Source: Pseudoalteromonas luteoviolacea NCIMB 1944 (GTDB lineage: Bacteria; Pseudomonadota; Gammaproteobacteria; Enterobacterales; Alteromonadaceae). Taken from it: a stretch of DNA of 62,818 nucleotides. The notes beneath the pieces were generated by a model, which ran no database searches, was not told the DNA's origin, and was given only the letters and a program-made list of their open reading frames with translations. The stretch lies in contig NZ_AUXS01000039.1 in assembly GCF_001625565.1 (NCBI RefSeq), positions 1 through 62,818 of the forward strand, given 5' to 3'. How positions within the stretch are numbered: position 1 is the first letter of the stretch; every line of letters starts with the position of its first letter. A program made the position numbers and the translations under genes. Below, piece by piece: positions 46,072-55,272 of this stretch.

Positions 46072-46191
46072 TTACGGGAGTAGAGTGGCTAAGAAGCCAG
46101 TGATCAATGCGCCCAGTGAAACACTTGTCATGCTCCACGGTGCTAGCTCCCAAGGAGCATTACCATTTTTACTGTTATGAATTTTCTTCAC
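46072..46191 (-). CDS. Doubtful membrane mini-protein
   Basis: 39 codons from GTG 46191, with two Trp-Pro type turns and one hydrophobic helix (SLGALITGFLATLLP). No ribosome site. Reported only because a second small frame follows directly. Confidence 0.25.
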   Translation of the reverse strand: MKKIHNSKNGNAPWELAPWSMTSVSLGALITGFLATLLP

Positions 46192-46403
46192 GTTCAATTT
46201 GAAATAATAACATTTTTATTTACTTAGCTATCCAAGTATAAATAGTTCATCGAAATCTATAGACGTCTAGATTGCTAAAATAATTTTAGGCTAGTTAGTA
46301 ATAATTGCTCGAAGAGGTTAATAAGGTCTTGAATTAGGGAAACAAACCTAAGTAGAGCAGGAATTACATTTAGGGTTTACCTAAAACATTTGGATACCAG
46401 ATC

Positions 46404-47378
46404 ATGAAAAAAGATTTTACATTTACTATCAAGAACCTTCGCCTAGACGAGAACTATCACCCGTCAAATAACACGCGTATTACGACGAACTTTGCAAATT
46501 TAGCAAGAGGCGAAAGTCGCCAATCTAACTTGCGCAACGCGTTGCAAATGATTGATAACAGTTTTAACGCGCTTGCGCATTGGGATAATCCGCAGGGTGA
46601 TCGTTACTCAGTTGAACTAGAAATTATCTCAGTAGATATGGATATTGATGGTAGTGGTGAAACATTTCCGTCAATTGAAGTACTAAAAACCTACATTATT
46701 GATAATAAAACAGGCGAGCGCACCGAAGGTATTGTTGGAAATAACTTTTCTTCTTACGTAAGAGACTACGATTTCAGTGTACTACTGTTGGACCATAACA
46801 AGGACAAACCGCAATTCAGTGTTCCGGAAAATTTTGGCGAGTTGCACGGAAAACTGTTTAAGTATTTTTTAAACTCAGACACATACAAGCGCAATTTTAG
46901 TAAACTACCGGTTATTTGCCTGAGTGTTTCGGATAACAAAACGTACCACAGAACTGAAAACCAACATCCAGTATTAGGTTATGAGTATCAACCGAATGAG
47001 TCTTCATTAACCGAGCAATATTTCAAGAAAATGGGCTTGCAGGTACGTTACTTTATGCCACCAAATAGTGTTGCACCGTTTGCATTTTACTTTTTTGGTG
47101 ATTTGCTAAATGACTACTCAAACCTAGAGCTGATCAGCACAATTAGCACCATGGGGACGTTCCAAAGAATTTATCGTCCAGAAATTTATAATGCTAATGC
47201 AGTAGCAGGAGCACGTTACAAGCCAAATTTAAAGAATAAAGACCATTCGCTGACACAAATTGTCTATGACCGCGAAGAGCGTAGCCGTTTAGCAATTGAT
47301 CAAGGCAAGTTTACCGAAGAGAACTTTATCAAACCCTATCAAAATATTTTGCAGCAGTGGTCGGCGAATTACGCTTAA
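46404..47378 (+). CDS. mesX: MesX-type protein (DUF1852)
   Basis: 324 residues with the very conserved DUF1852 sequence (NTRITTNFANLARGESRQ, FNALAHWDNP, GNNFSSYVRDYDFSVLLL, KMGLQVRYFMPPNSVAPF, LTQIVYDREERS). In other bacteria MesX works with MesD, a short folate-independent methionine synthase, and is needed for its oxygen-dependent activity. MesD normally lies next to it; here the next gene is unrelated and a strong terminator follows the stop, so the partner must be elsewhere or missing. Confidence 0.88.
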   Translation: MKKDFTFTIKNLRLDENYHPSNNTRITTNFANLARGESRQSNLRNALQMIDNSFNALAHWDNPQGDRYSVELEIISVDMDIDGSGETFPSIEVLKTYIIDNKTGERTEGIVGNNFSSYVRDYDFSVLLLDHNKDKPQFSVPENFGELHGKLFKYFLNSDTYKRNFSKLPVICLSVSDNKTYHRTENQHPVLGYEYQPNESSLTEQYFKKMGLQVRYFMPPNSVAPFAFYFFGDLLNDYSNLELISTISTMGTFQRIYRPEIYNANAVAGARYKPNLKNKDHSLTQIVYDREERSRLAIDQGKFTEENFIKPYQNILQQWSANYA

Positions 47379-47396
47379 TGTCTAAAAAACCAATAA

Positions 47397-47438
47397 AAAC
47401 AGATAGAAAGCATCAGCTTTTGTGCTTTCTATCTGTTT
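47397..47438 (+). terminator. Terminator of mesX
   Basis: A perfect 16-bp stem (AAACAGATAGAAAGCA and complement) with a 10-base loop, ending in TTT. Confidence 0.85.
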
Positions 47439-47538
47439 AATGAGATACAGTCGTGAAGTAATTGAATGACCTAGGTGCATCTCACGGCATCGTTGGCTAA
47501 CTTATATACTAGGATGCACACGCTTTTAGTCCACTCAG

Positions 47539-47565
47539 TTAGCATGCTCTTTTTTGGCATGCTAA
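47539..47565. repeat. Inverted repeat upstream of the acyltransferase gene
   Basis: TTAGCATGC and GCATGCTAA flank a T-rich spacer of 9 bases, about 100 bases before the start. It could be an operator or a second terminator. Confidence 0.45.
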
Positions 47566-47662
47566 AAACAAAGTCTAACTTTATAATTATTTAGGTTTTG
47601 CTGATTGTAATAAAAAAGGGCTACAATCGGACTTTATAATAATTAATAAAAAGTTCCGATCA

Positions 47663-48871
47663 ATGTCTATTAGAGTAAAAGTTGCTTCCACCCCGGTTGA
47701 GCTCAACCATGTTTATCAACTCAGATATCAGGTATATGTAGAAGAGTACGCATACATGCAGGCCAACCCGCAACGTATTATTATGGATATGTTTGACGGT
47801 ATGCCTGATAGTTATAATATCATCGCATATGATGGCGAAACGCCAGTGGGTACCATACGTGTTGTTATAGATGGTGCTCTGCAATTGCCAGCCGACCAAA
47901 TGTACGACTTTAATCAATACCGTAGCCAACTGATCTTGCAGAATCACTCTCAAAATTTACCTCCGCCGTTATTAGCGAATTCTGGCATGTTTGCTATTGA
48001 CGCTAATTGGCGAAACCGTCGTGACTTATTTAGAGCGTTATTTAAATTGAGCTGTGATATCGGTGAATCCCGAGGTGTGACAGATATTATTACTACTGCC
48101 AATATAGAAACGCTTGCTATATACAAAAGAATGGGTCTAAAAGCACTTGGTGCGAAAATCCAACATGAGCATATTTCGGTTTCTATGATACCTATGCATT
48201 GCTCTATGCAGCAGATCACCCAATGGGCTTTCGGTGGGCCAAGAGCTCGTACTAAACTGACAGAGTTATTTTCTGAGAGTTTCGAATATTTACTGGTCAG
48301 TGCAGGTACGCCAATCTTTAATGCGTCAGAAGAGAATGCTGAAGAAGCGTACCTGATAAGTAGTGGCGCGATAAGTATTGCAATGGACAGAGCAGATCAA
48401 CAACAGCAGTTTGACTTAGCTACATTGACCGCAGGTGAACTGTTCGGTGAATCTTGCCTTTTTGATGAACAGGGGCGTACAGTCAATGCCGCTGCTATAG
48501 TCAATACCGACCTTCTAGTGCTAAAGAAGGATAATTTTTGGCAAAAGGTAAATAAAGATCCAAGCTATATGAAAACTATCCTTAAAGTTATGGAACAGAA
48601 ACTACGGGATGTGGGGCGCAGGGCACTTATATATGCCCATGCATCACAAGAAGAAAGACTGGAGTTTTTTTTGGATCAGCTGTCAAAGACAGCCAAGCCT
48701 ATGTTGAAAAAGCCGCATCAGCGAGTAGTTAGAATGGGAGGACACGCATTCTCGGTCATTTCGGGTGTTGAACGGGATGAAAGTCAAGCATTCCTTGAAC
48801 AACGAGCACTAACAGGCAATATTGGATTAACAGATAAGAGCATTATTTTCTACAGTGAGGCAAGCTCATGA
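47663..48871 (+). CDS. N-acyltransferase (autoinducer-synthase-like) fused to a cNMP-binding domain
   Basis: 402 residues. The first about 185 have the GNAT-like fold of N-acyl-amino-acid and acyl-homoserine-lactone synthases (LRYQVYVEEYAY, YDGETPVGTIRVVIDG, CDIGESRGVTDIITTAN). Residues about 200-315 form a CRP-type cyclic-nucleotide-binding domain with GELFGESCLFDEQGRTVNAA as its phosphate cassette. There is no DNA-binding domain, so cNMP binding probably controls the enzyme. The stop overlaps the next start (ATGA). The product may be an N-acyl amino acid; substrate unknown. Confidence 0.75.
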   Translation: MSIRVKVASTPVELNHVYQLRYQVYVEEYAYMQANPQRIIMDMFDGMPDSYNIIAYDGETPVGTIRVVIDGALQLPADQMYDFNQYRSQLILQNHSQNLPPPLLANSGMFAIDANWRNRRDLFRALFKLSCDIGESRGVTDIITTANIETLAIYKRMGLKALGAKIQHEHISVSMIPMHCSMQQITQWAFGGPRARTKLTELFSESFEYLLVSAGTPIFNASEENAEEAYLISSGAISIAMDRADQQQQFDLATLTAGELFGESCLFDEQGRTVNAAAIVNTDLLVLKKDNFWQKVNKDPSYMKTILKVMEQKLRDVGRRALIYAHASQEERLEFFLDQLSKTAKPMLKKPHQRVVRMGGHAFSVISGVERDESQAFLEQRALTGNIGLTDKSIIFYSEASS

Positions 48872-49752
48872 AAGACAACGAGGCCAGTTCAACCGCTTTT
48901 ACCGTCGCCCAAGGCATTTTGTTTGCAGCAAAAACCTCAAAATACAGCGATTTGGTAGATGAGCAAGTCATCTCTGTATCTCGCCAAATCTTACAAGGTA
49001 GTGAGCAAGGTAAGCATAGACTAAAGCAGCTTGACAGCTGGTGGTTTTGTAAACTTGCCAAAGTCAGAGAGCGCCTGCTACTGCCGGGCATATCACTACA
49101 TTATGTTTTGCGTAAACGTCATATCGAGCAGTTAACATTAAAAGCCTTATCTGAGGGGGTAACTCAAGTTGTTGTGCTGGGGGCTGGGTTTGATTCACTG
49201 TGTTGGCGCTTGCAGCAGGCATTTGTTGACGTTAATTTTATCGAAATTGACCACCCAGCCACGCAGTTGCAAAAAGTGAAAGCGTTAGAAGAAGATACGC
49301 TTGATAGCTCGAACATGCACTTTTTGGCTGTAGACTTTGAACGTCAACAGCTAAAAACAGCACTATCTGAATTTAAAGGTTTTAGCCCAGAAAAACGAAC
49401 ACTGTTTATCTGCGAAGGTGTTTTGATGTATTTAAATCAGCAGGACGTAGACACCGTCTTTGAATCAATTCGGGCATTAACTGGAAGCGGTACTCAATTT
49501 GTCTTTTCGACACTGGAGCCTAGAGAAAGCTCCAAAAATACAGTTCCCAAGCTACTTTATCGTCACCTTGAAAAACTCGGTGAACCGATTATTTGGGATA
49601 TCGACAGCAGTCAAATGCAGGCTTATTTACAAAAGCACCAATGTCAGCTTCACTCTATAGCAGGCGGTGCAGAGCTAGTAGAGCAACAGATAAAGGAAAA
49701 ATTGAATCAAAAAATGTATCAAGGCGAGTATTTTGTTCACTGCTCTTTTTGA
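48868..49752 (+). CDS. SAM-dependent methyltransferase (LCM/TIGR00027 type)
   Basis: 294 residues. The SAM site is VVVLGAGFDSLCWRL (about 96-110), followed by FIEIDHPATQLQK and FICEGVLMYL, all typical of the leucine-carboxyl-methyltransferase-like family that often esterifies carboxylates. Translational coupling with the acyltransferase suggests that both act on one product, for example methylating an N-acyl amino acid. A terminator follows. Confidence 0.8.
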   Translation: MKDNEASSTAFTVAQGILFAAKTSKYSDLVDEQVISVSRQILQGSEQGKHRLKQLDSWWFCKLAKVRERLLLPGISLHYVLRKRHIEQLTLKALSEGVTQVVVLGAGFDSLCWRLQQAFVDVNFIEIDHPATQLQKVKALEEDTLDSSNMHFLAVDFERQQLKTALSEFKGFSPEKRTLFICEGVLMYLNQQDVDTVFESIRALTGSGTQFVFSTLEPRESSKNTVPKLLYRHLEKLGEPIIWDIDSSQMQAYLQKHQCQLHSIAGGAELVEQQIKEKLNQKMYQGEYFVHCSF

Positions 49753-49759
49753 TTAAGTC

Positions 49760-49790
49760 GACCGCTGATTTAGTCAGTGGTCAGGTTTTT
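49760..49790 (+). terminator. Terminator of the acyltransferase/methyltransferase operon
   Basis: GACCGCTGA pairs with TCAGTGGTC (one G-U), followed by AGGTTTTTT, eight bases after the stop. Confidence 0.8.
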
Positions 49791-49987
49791 TCAACGGTTG
49801 TATCGCTTACTCTTTGATGGCAGCCCAAAATAGTTTGAGGCGGTGTATTTTTGTTGGTTTCATGCCTATTCTCAGTTCCACAACACCCTAATTAACTCTC
49901 TTTTCAGAGTACTTCTTCTTGTGCTCTGGCGAGATGTGTCATTGCTTTGAACGAATGAGTCAGTTTATTCTATTCACGGAGGGAAAA

Positions 49988-50437
49988 ATGAAAATAGATA
50001 AGTTTAATCAAATCATATTGCGCGAATTGTCCAAAGATGGTCGCCTGTCAAACGTAGAGCTTGCGGAAAAAATAGGGCTTTCTCCCTCTGCGTGTTTAAG
50101 ACGTGTTCAAGATCTGGAATCACAAGGGCTGATCAAAGGATATCGTGCGGTGTTGGATTCAGAAAAACTTGGAACAGGATTCATAGCGTATGTTGGTGTT
50201 GGACTGAGGGAGCATTCAACCGAGTCTCAAAAATCGTTTGAGCTTGCGATTGAACTGGCCAGTGCAGTAAAAGAGTGTCATAACGTCACCGGTGAGTTTG
50301 AATATTTACTGCGAGTAGAAACAACAGACTTAAATGCTTATAAAGCTTTTCATGCCGATGTACTTGGATCTATTCCACAAGTTCGAACTATTACGACGCA
50401 CGTCGTCATGGAATCGACAAAAGACGAAAGGGCCTAA
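49988..50437 (+). CDS. Lrp/AsnC-family transcriptional regulator
   Basis: 149 residues from the ATG at 49988, which has GGAGG at good spacing; the open frame upstream is not needed. The helix-turn-helix is clear (LSNVELAEKIGLSPSACLRRV), and the C-terminal half is the RAM ligand domain (GEFEYLLRVETTDLNAYKAF). It probably senses an amino acid. The hydrolase gene lies downstream in the same direction, behind a duplicated 49-base segment. Confidence 0.92.
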   Translation: MKIDKFNQIILRELSKDGRLSNVELAEKIGLSPSACLRRVQDLESQGLIKGYRAVLDSEKLGTGFIAYVGVGLREHSTESQKSFELAIELASAVKECHNVTGEFEYLLRVETTDLNAYKAFHADVLGSIPQVRTITTHVVMESTKDERA

Positions 50438-50451
50438 AACGAGTTCTTAAT

Positions 50452-50549
50452 AAATTGGAGAGTTTGTTCGTCTAATAAATCTAACCATAGTGAAAATCAA
50501 AAATTGGAGAGTTTGTTCGTCTAATAAATCTAACCATAGTGAAAATCAA
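50452..50549. repeat. Two exact tandem copies of a 49-bp unit
   Basis: The unit begins AAATTGGAGAGTTTGTTCG and ends TGAAAATCAA; the second copy starts at 50501. It fills the space between the Lrp gene and the hydrolase gene and puts a GTG (50490) in frame with the hydrolase. Confidence 0.9.
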
Positions 50550-50561
50550 AAAAGGAATTTT

Positions 50562-52094
50562 ATGGCATCTTACCCACGAGTTTTGTTTATAGCTCCATTT
50601 GCGTTTTTAATGGCTATAAGTACAAGTAGCAATGCAAATGAAGATAAATCAATAAATGCTAAAGTTCTGATGATGGAAAATGGACTAAGAGATTCAGTCC
50701 TCAACAAGTCCAATCCGACAACATGGTCTTTATCTCAGCGTATGGCTCATTTTAATGTACCGGGTGTGTCAATTGCGGTGATAGACAATTACAAAGTTGT
50801 CTTTGCTAAGGGTTATGGTGTAAAAGAAGTCGGTACAGTACAACCTGTTGATGAAAATACAGTGTTTTCTGTTGGCTCGTTAAGTAAAGTTGCAACAGCG
50901 GCAGCAGCACTCAACTTAACATCCCAAAAACAGATAGAATTGGATACGGACATCAACACCTACCTAAAGCAGTGGCGGGTTCCTGAAAGCCAATTTACAA
51001 ATAAAGATAAGGTTACTCTGAGAGGGATCTTGTCTCATACGGCGGGGCTTTCTCTATGGGGCTTCCCTGATTTTAACCCTCACGAAGACACACCGACTGT
51101 ATTAGACACGCTAAAAGGGACAGGACTTTCCCGAACCAAGCCTGTACGCACGTTTTATCAACCAGGAACAAGCTGGCGTTATTCTGGCGGCGGCACCACG
51201 ATTGTTCAGCTGTTATTTGAAGATGTTTTAAATCAGCCTTTTGAAACAGCCAGCGAAGATTTACTGTTTAAGCCACTTAACATGACTCGTTCTACTTTCG
51301 AAAACCCTTTACCCAAAGCATTTGGCAATATTGCAAAAGCACATGATGCATCTGGACGATTAGAAGCAAAACCGCGCGGGTGGCATACCTTTCCAGAAAT
51401 GGCGGCATCAGGCCTTTGGAGCACACCAAGCGACTATGCTCATTTGATGATCGCACTGATGCAAAGTTATCAAGGCAAACATACTTATCTAGAACACGAT
51501 TTAGCGCAACAAATGATGACTGAAGTTGGATTCGGCAAGTTTGGATTAGGCCCAAAAATGTCAGGAGCTGGGGAGTTAAGGCGCTTTCGTCACGGAGGCT
51601 CAAATCAATCATACAAAGCTTGGATGGAAGGTCATTTAAATCTAGGAACTGGGCTGGTGATATTCACCAATGGGAGTAACGGCGATAACTTGTACGAAGA
51701 AATAAGAAGAGCTGTTGCTGATGCATTCGACTGGCCGTTTTACAGACCATTCTATCGCTATGAGCCTGCTATTAACGCTAAGTGGCTTAGCCAATTTACG
51801 GGTCCATTCACTGTGTCGAGAGATAAATATACAGCGTTGGAAAGGGGCTTTATCAGTGCAGATGAACCTCGGCCAAAAACAAGGCATTTCTCGCTTAAAA
51901 ATAACACGCTTTATGTCGGTGAGCGTGCGTTGGCGCCAATAGCCCCCAATCAATTTGTACTTCAAGGTGATGATGCAGAAGAGCAAACCTATGTCGAGTT
52001 TATACAAAATACGCAAGGGCGATTCGAGACTGTAATTATAAGAGAGGGTGCTAACAGTGTTGTTGCCAAAAAGGAAATGGCAAAGAAACTTTAA
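50562..52094 (+). CDS. Secreted serine hydrolase, class C beta-lactamase/S12 family
   Basis: 510 residues from the ATG at 50562 with AGGA in front; the GTG at 50490 arises from the tandem duplication. Signal peptide ends SSNANE. S12 motifs: SLSK (Ser-x-x-Lys nucleophile) after FSVG, YSGGG as the Tyr motif, and HGG in FRHGGSNQSY as the third motif. A C-terminal beta domain of about 120 residues follows. Such proteins are DD-peptidases, D-aminopeptidases or esterases rather than true beta-lactamases. The Lrp regulator in front may control it. Confidence 0.85.
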   Translation: MASYPRVLFIAPFAFLMAISTSSNANEDKSINAKVLMMENGLRDSVLNKSNPTTWSLSQRMAHFNVPGVSIAVIDNYKVVFAKGYGVKEVGTVQPVDENTVFSVGSLSKVATAAAALNLTSQKQIELDTDINTYLKQWRVPESQFTNKDKVTLRGILSHTAGLSLWGFPDFNPHEDTPTVLDTLKGTGLSRTKPVRTFYQPGTSWRYSGGGTTIVQLLFEDVLNQPFETASEDLLFKPLNMTRSTFENPLPKAFGNIAKAHDASGRLEAKPRGWHTFPEMAASGLWSTPSDYAHLMIALMQSYQGKHTYLEHDLAQQMMTEVGFGKFGLGPKMSGAGELRRFRHGGSNQSYKAWMEGHLNLGTGLVIFTNGSNGDNLYEEIRRAVADAFDWPFYRPFYRYEPAINAKWLSQFTGPFTVSRDKYTALERGFISADEPRPKTRHFSLKNNTLYVGERALAPIAPNQFVLQGDDAEEQTYVEFIQNTQGRFETVIIREGANSVVAKKEMAKKL

Positions 52095-52174
52095 TAACCA
52101 AACAGGATTTAAGGCGCTAACGCCGTAAACGACTTTGAGTGCTCTGTGTTTTATATCCACAGCTGAACGTTTTT

Positions 52175-52205
52175 CAGATTTGTTTGATGGGTCCAATCAA
52201 ATCTG
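52175..52205 (+). terminator. Hairpin after the hydrolase gene
   Basis: CAGATTTG and CAAATCTG with further pairing inside the loop; no T-run. Confidence 0.45.
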
Positions 52206-52292
52206 AACAGCATTTATAGTTAAAACCCATAAACTAGTGAGATCCCAGCTCTGCAGGAGTTTGGCCTTAGACCTTTACGCCCTTTTGCTGTC

Positions 52293-52697
52293 TTGGACAC
52301 AAATATAAGGGGGCCTATACCTGAACAGGGCAATTTAACCTTTGTGCCAAGCGTAGAAAATTTTGTGCAGTTTCATCAAGACGCTAGATTTAAAAAAGCT
52401 AGGCCGATCCGTGATGAAGGGATGGAGTTTTTAACCGATGGAAACCTATTTGAATCTATTGAAGAACAAATAACATTGGATTCAAATTCAGACTACGCAT
52501 TGATTCTATCTAGCAATCAAATTGCTAAAAGCGCATCATTATTTGAACTAAATCTCAGCCAAAATAGCCCTAGCCAACGATTTAAAGGTCAGTTATTAAG
52601 ATTGTGCCCTTGGAGTGAAGATACTGAGGGCTTGTTACGTGCAGTTACCAACGAAGCAATAGTATTAAAGATCCGTTTTTTTCCTGAAAGCAGCTAA
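52293..52697 (+). CDS. Hypothetical protein, perhaps 5'-truncated
   Basis: 134 residues from a TTG. The frame is open for a further 20 codons upstream without a better start and reads like protein (FGLRPLRPFAV), so the gene may have lost its beginning. Soluble and acidic; no family recognised. A terminator follows. Confidence 0.45.
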   Translation: MDTNIRGPIPEQGNLTFVPSVENFVQFHQDARFKKARPIRDEGMEFLTDGNLFESIEEQITLDSNSDYALILSSNQIAKSASLFELNLSQNSPSQRFKGQLLRLCPWSEDTEGLLRAVTNEAIVLKIRFFPESS

Positions 52698-52730
52698 TAA
52701 CGTAAGCTCGAAGAAATGCTTTAATAAACT

Positions 52731-52764
52731 CGCTCATAACTGTTGGATAGAATAGTTATGAGCG
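52731..52764. terminator. Bidirectional terminator
   Basis: CGCTCATAACT and its exact complement, 12-base loop, between convergent genes. Confidence 0.75.
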
Positions 52765-52779
52765 AAAATACCTTTGTGA

Positions 52780-53253
52780 TTACAGCGCTTCTAAAATTAC
52801 TTCAGCTTTACTGATCTCAAAAGTTTTTGGTGCTTCAACGTTCAACTGAGTAACTACACCGTTTTCAACGATCATAGCGTAGCGTTGAGAGCGCACACCG
52901 CCAAAGCTTGCCGTGTCCATATCTAGGCCCAGCGCTTGAGTGAAACTTGCATCGCCGTCTCCAAGCATTAAAATTTCATCTGCGTTTTGCGCATCACCCC
53001 AAGCTTTCATCACAAAAGCGTCATTGACTGAAACACAAATGATGCTGTCGACACCTTTAGCTTTGATTTTGTCTGCCAGTGCAACAAATCCTGGTAAATG
53101 TGCTTGCGAGCAAGTTGGTGTGAAAGCACCTGGCACTGCAAAAACAACGACTTTTTTGTTTGCAAAAAGCGCTTCAGACGTATGGTTTTGCATGCCATCA
53201 GCTGTTAACTCAGTTAATACCGACTCTGGAATGCTTTGTCCTTGTTCAATCAT
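52780..53253 (-). CDS. Peroxiredoxin, Prx5 type
   Basis: 157 residues, the usual Prx5 length. The active site is PGAFTPTCSQAHLPGF with peroxidatic Cys48; another Cys lies in IICVSV. It reduces peroxides in the cytoplasm, with glutathione or thioredoxin as reductant. It lies 147 bases downstream of asnB, with a terminator between, so it is transcribed separately. Confidence 0.92.
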   Translation of the reverse strand: MIEQGQSIPESVLTELTADGMQNHTSEALFANKKVVVFAVPGAFTPTCSQAHLPGFVALADKIKAKGVDSIICVSVNDAFVMKAWGDAQNADEILMLGDGDASFTQALGLDMDTASFGGVRSQRYAMIVENGVVTQLNVEAPKTFEISKAEVILEAL

Positions 53254-53333
53254 TGGTTTTTCTCTTTTAGATTAGAATGCTTGCAAGTGTAGTATGTAAA
53301 ATGGCATATAAAAACCGATAATTATTAGGGTTA

Positions 53334-53373
53334 TTAAAGTGGCCTCAAGATGAGGGTCTGTAGACCACTTTAA
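53334..53373 (-). terminator. Terminator of asnB
   Basis: TTAAAGTGG and CCACTTTAA form a 9-bp stem with a 22-base loop, just past the asnB stop. Confidence 0.6.
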
Positions 53374-53400
53374 TCATTACCCTATGATGTTTTTATTATA

Positions 53401-55071
53401 TCACTGCTGTTTATACGCATCGTTGTGCACATTTGCGGCGCGACCCGACGGATCCGCATTGTTTTCAAAACTCTCGTCCCAAGCTAGTGCTTCAGGAGTA
53501 GAGCAGGCGACAGACTTTCCATGAGGTACACACTTAGCTGCAGCTTCTCCAGGAAAGTGCTCTTCAAAAATGGTCCGATAGAAATACGCTTCTTTGCTAT
53601 CCGGGGTGTTAATTGCAAAGCGATAGTGTGCATTGGCCATATCTTGATCAGATACTTGGGCCTCGGCATAGTCACGAAGCGAATCTATCCATGAGTAACC
53701 TACACCATCCGAAAACTGTTCTTTTTGACGCCATAAAACATCATCGGGAATGTAACCACTAAACCCTTCACGAATAACATGCTTTTCTATTCGACCGTCT
53801 TTACACATTTTGTATTCAGGGTTGGTGCGCATGGCGATATCAACAAACTCTTTATCTAGAAATGGCACTCTTGCCTCAACGCCCCAAGCGGCCATCGATT
53901 TGTTCGCACGCAGACAATCAAACATGTGTAATTTAGAGACTTTTCGGTTAAGCTCATCATGAAACTCTTTACTATTTGGGGCCTTATGAAAGTAAAGGTA
54001 TCCACCAAATAGTTCATCTGCGCCTTCACCGGATAGCACCATCTTGATACCCATAGCTTTGATATACCTTGCCATCAAATACATAGGCGTGGATGCGCGA
54101 ATGGTTGTAACATCATAGGTCTCTAAGTGATAAACCACTTCTTTCAAGGCATCTAACCCTTGTTGCACTGTAAAATGAATAGGGTGGTGAATTGTGCCTA
54201 TTTGATCCGCTACTTTTTGTGCAGCTGCTAGATCTGGCGAGCCTTCTAGACCAATTGAAAATGAGTGAAGTTTAGGCCACCAAGCATCACTGGCGTCATT
54301 ATCTTCGATACGCTTTGCGGCAAATTGTTGGGTTATAGCTGAGATAACTGAGGAATCTAGCCCGCCGGAAAGTAATACGCCATATGGTACATCACACATC
54401 AGCTGCCTTTTTACTGCAGCCTCCAAACCATTTTTGACATCAAGGGCGCTTGCTGAGTTGTTTTTCACCGCATCAAAACTTTGCCAATCTCTTTGGTAAT
54501 ATTTGTGATAAGAACCTTCTTTGGAATACAAATAGTGTCCTGGGGGAAACTCCTCGATGTGATTACATATAGGTGTAAGCGCTTTCATTTCACTGGCAAC
54601 GTAGAAGTTACCGTGCTGATCCCGGCCCGTGTACAAAGGTATAATACCGATATGGTCACGACCGATTAAATAAGCATCTTGTTCTTCGTCATACAGACAA
54701 AATGCAAATATGCCATTTAAATCATCTAAAAACTCAGGCCCTTTTTGTTTGTATAAGGCTAAAATGACTTCGCAATCAGACTTTGTTTGAAACTCAAACG
54801 GGACTTCCAATTGCTCTGCAAGTGTCTTGTGGTTGTATATTTCACCATTTACTGCAAGTACGTGGGTTTTCTCTGGGTTGTACAAGGGTTGAGCGCCACT
54901 GGCAACTCCAACAATAGCGAGTCGCTCATGCACTAAAATTGCTTTTTCGCTAGAGTATACACCGGACCAGTCAGGCCCTCGGTGTCTTAATTTTTTCGAC
55001 ATTTCGATAGCTTGCGCTCGTAACTTATCAGCCGAGCCTTGGATTTCTAAAACACCAAATATTGAACACAT
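53401..55071 (-). CDS. asnB: Asparagine synthase (glutamine-hydrolysing)
   Basis: 556 residues, full length for AsnB. Cys2 (MCSIFGV) is the glutaminase nucleophile after Met removal; RHRGPDWSG and NGEIYNH belong to the Ntn domain. The synthetase has the PPi loop SGGLDSS and GEGADELFGGY. It makes asparagine from aspartate, glutamine and ATP in the cytoplasm. Single-gene unit. Confidence 0.97.
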   Translation of the reverse strand: MCSIFGVLEIQGSADKLRAQAIEMSKKLRHRGPDWSGVYSSEKAILVHERLAIVGVASGAQPLYNPEKTHVLAVNGEIYNHKTLAEQLEVPFEFQTKSDCEVILALYKQKGPEFLDDLNGIFAFCLYDEEQDAYLIGRDHIGIIPLYTGRDQHGNFYVASEMKALTPICNHIEEFPPGHYLYSKEGSYHKYYQRDWQSFDAVKNNSASALDVKNGLEAAVKRQLMCDVPYGVLLSGGLDSSVISAITQQFAAKRIEDNDASDAWWPKLHSFSIGLEGSPDLAAAQKVADQIGTIHHPIHFTVQQGLDALKEVVYHLETYDVTTIRASTPMYLMARYIKAMGIKMVLSGEGADELFGGYLYFHKAPNSKEFHDELNRKVSKLHMFDCLRANKSMAAWGVEARVPFLDKEFVDIAMRTNPEYKMCKDGRIEKHVIREGFSGYIPDDVLWRQKEQFSDGVGYSWIDSLRDYAEAQVSDQDMANAHYRFAINTPDSKEAYFYRTIFEEHFPGEAAAKCVPHGKSVACSTPEALAWDESFENNADPSGRAANVHNDAYKQQ

Positions 55072-55236
55072 AGTACCCTCATTCCTGTTGCGCCCGTTAC
55101 CTGTTAGCCGTCGGCCACGGGCTAATCACTGTCATAAATATAGTTATTTTTGTATAAAACTAAGTCTATAACTAACAGAAAATTATGATGAAGTCACACG
55201 GAAAATACTAAATATCGTTGGGGGGAAGGGAGTAAA

Positions 55237-55260
55237 TTTTGGTGCATTTCTGCACCAAAA
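55237..55260 (-). terminator. Terminator of the 5-oxoproline operon
   Basis: TTTTGGTGCA and TGCACCAAAA with a 4-base loop, 12 bases past the pcp stop. Confidence 0.85.
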
Positions 55261-55272
55261 TATTGCAAGATA

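Larger units (their letters stand above)
45411..46403. other. Long gap with two doubtful mini-ORFs
   Basis: About 1 kb of AT-rich sequence. The only signals are a small hairpin near 45496-45520 (TCCGATATA/TATTTCGGA) and two adjacent short minus-strand frames at 45925-46191. Confidence 0.45.
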
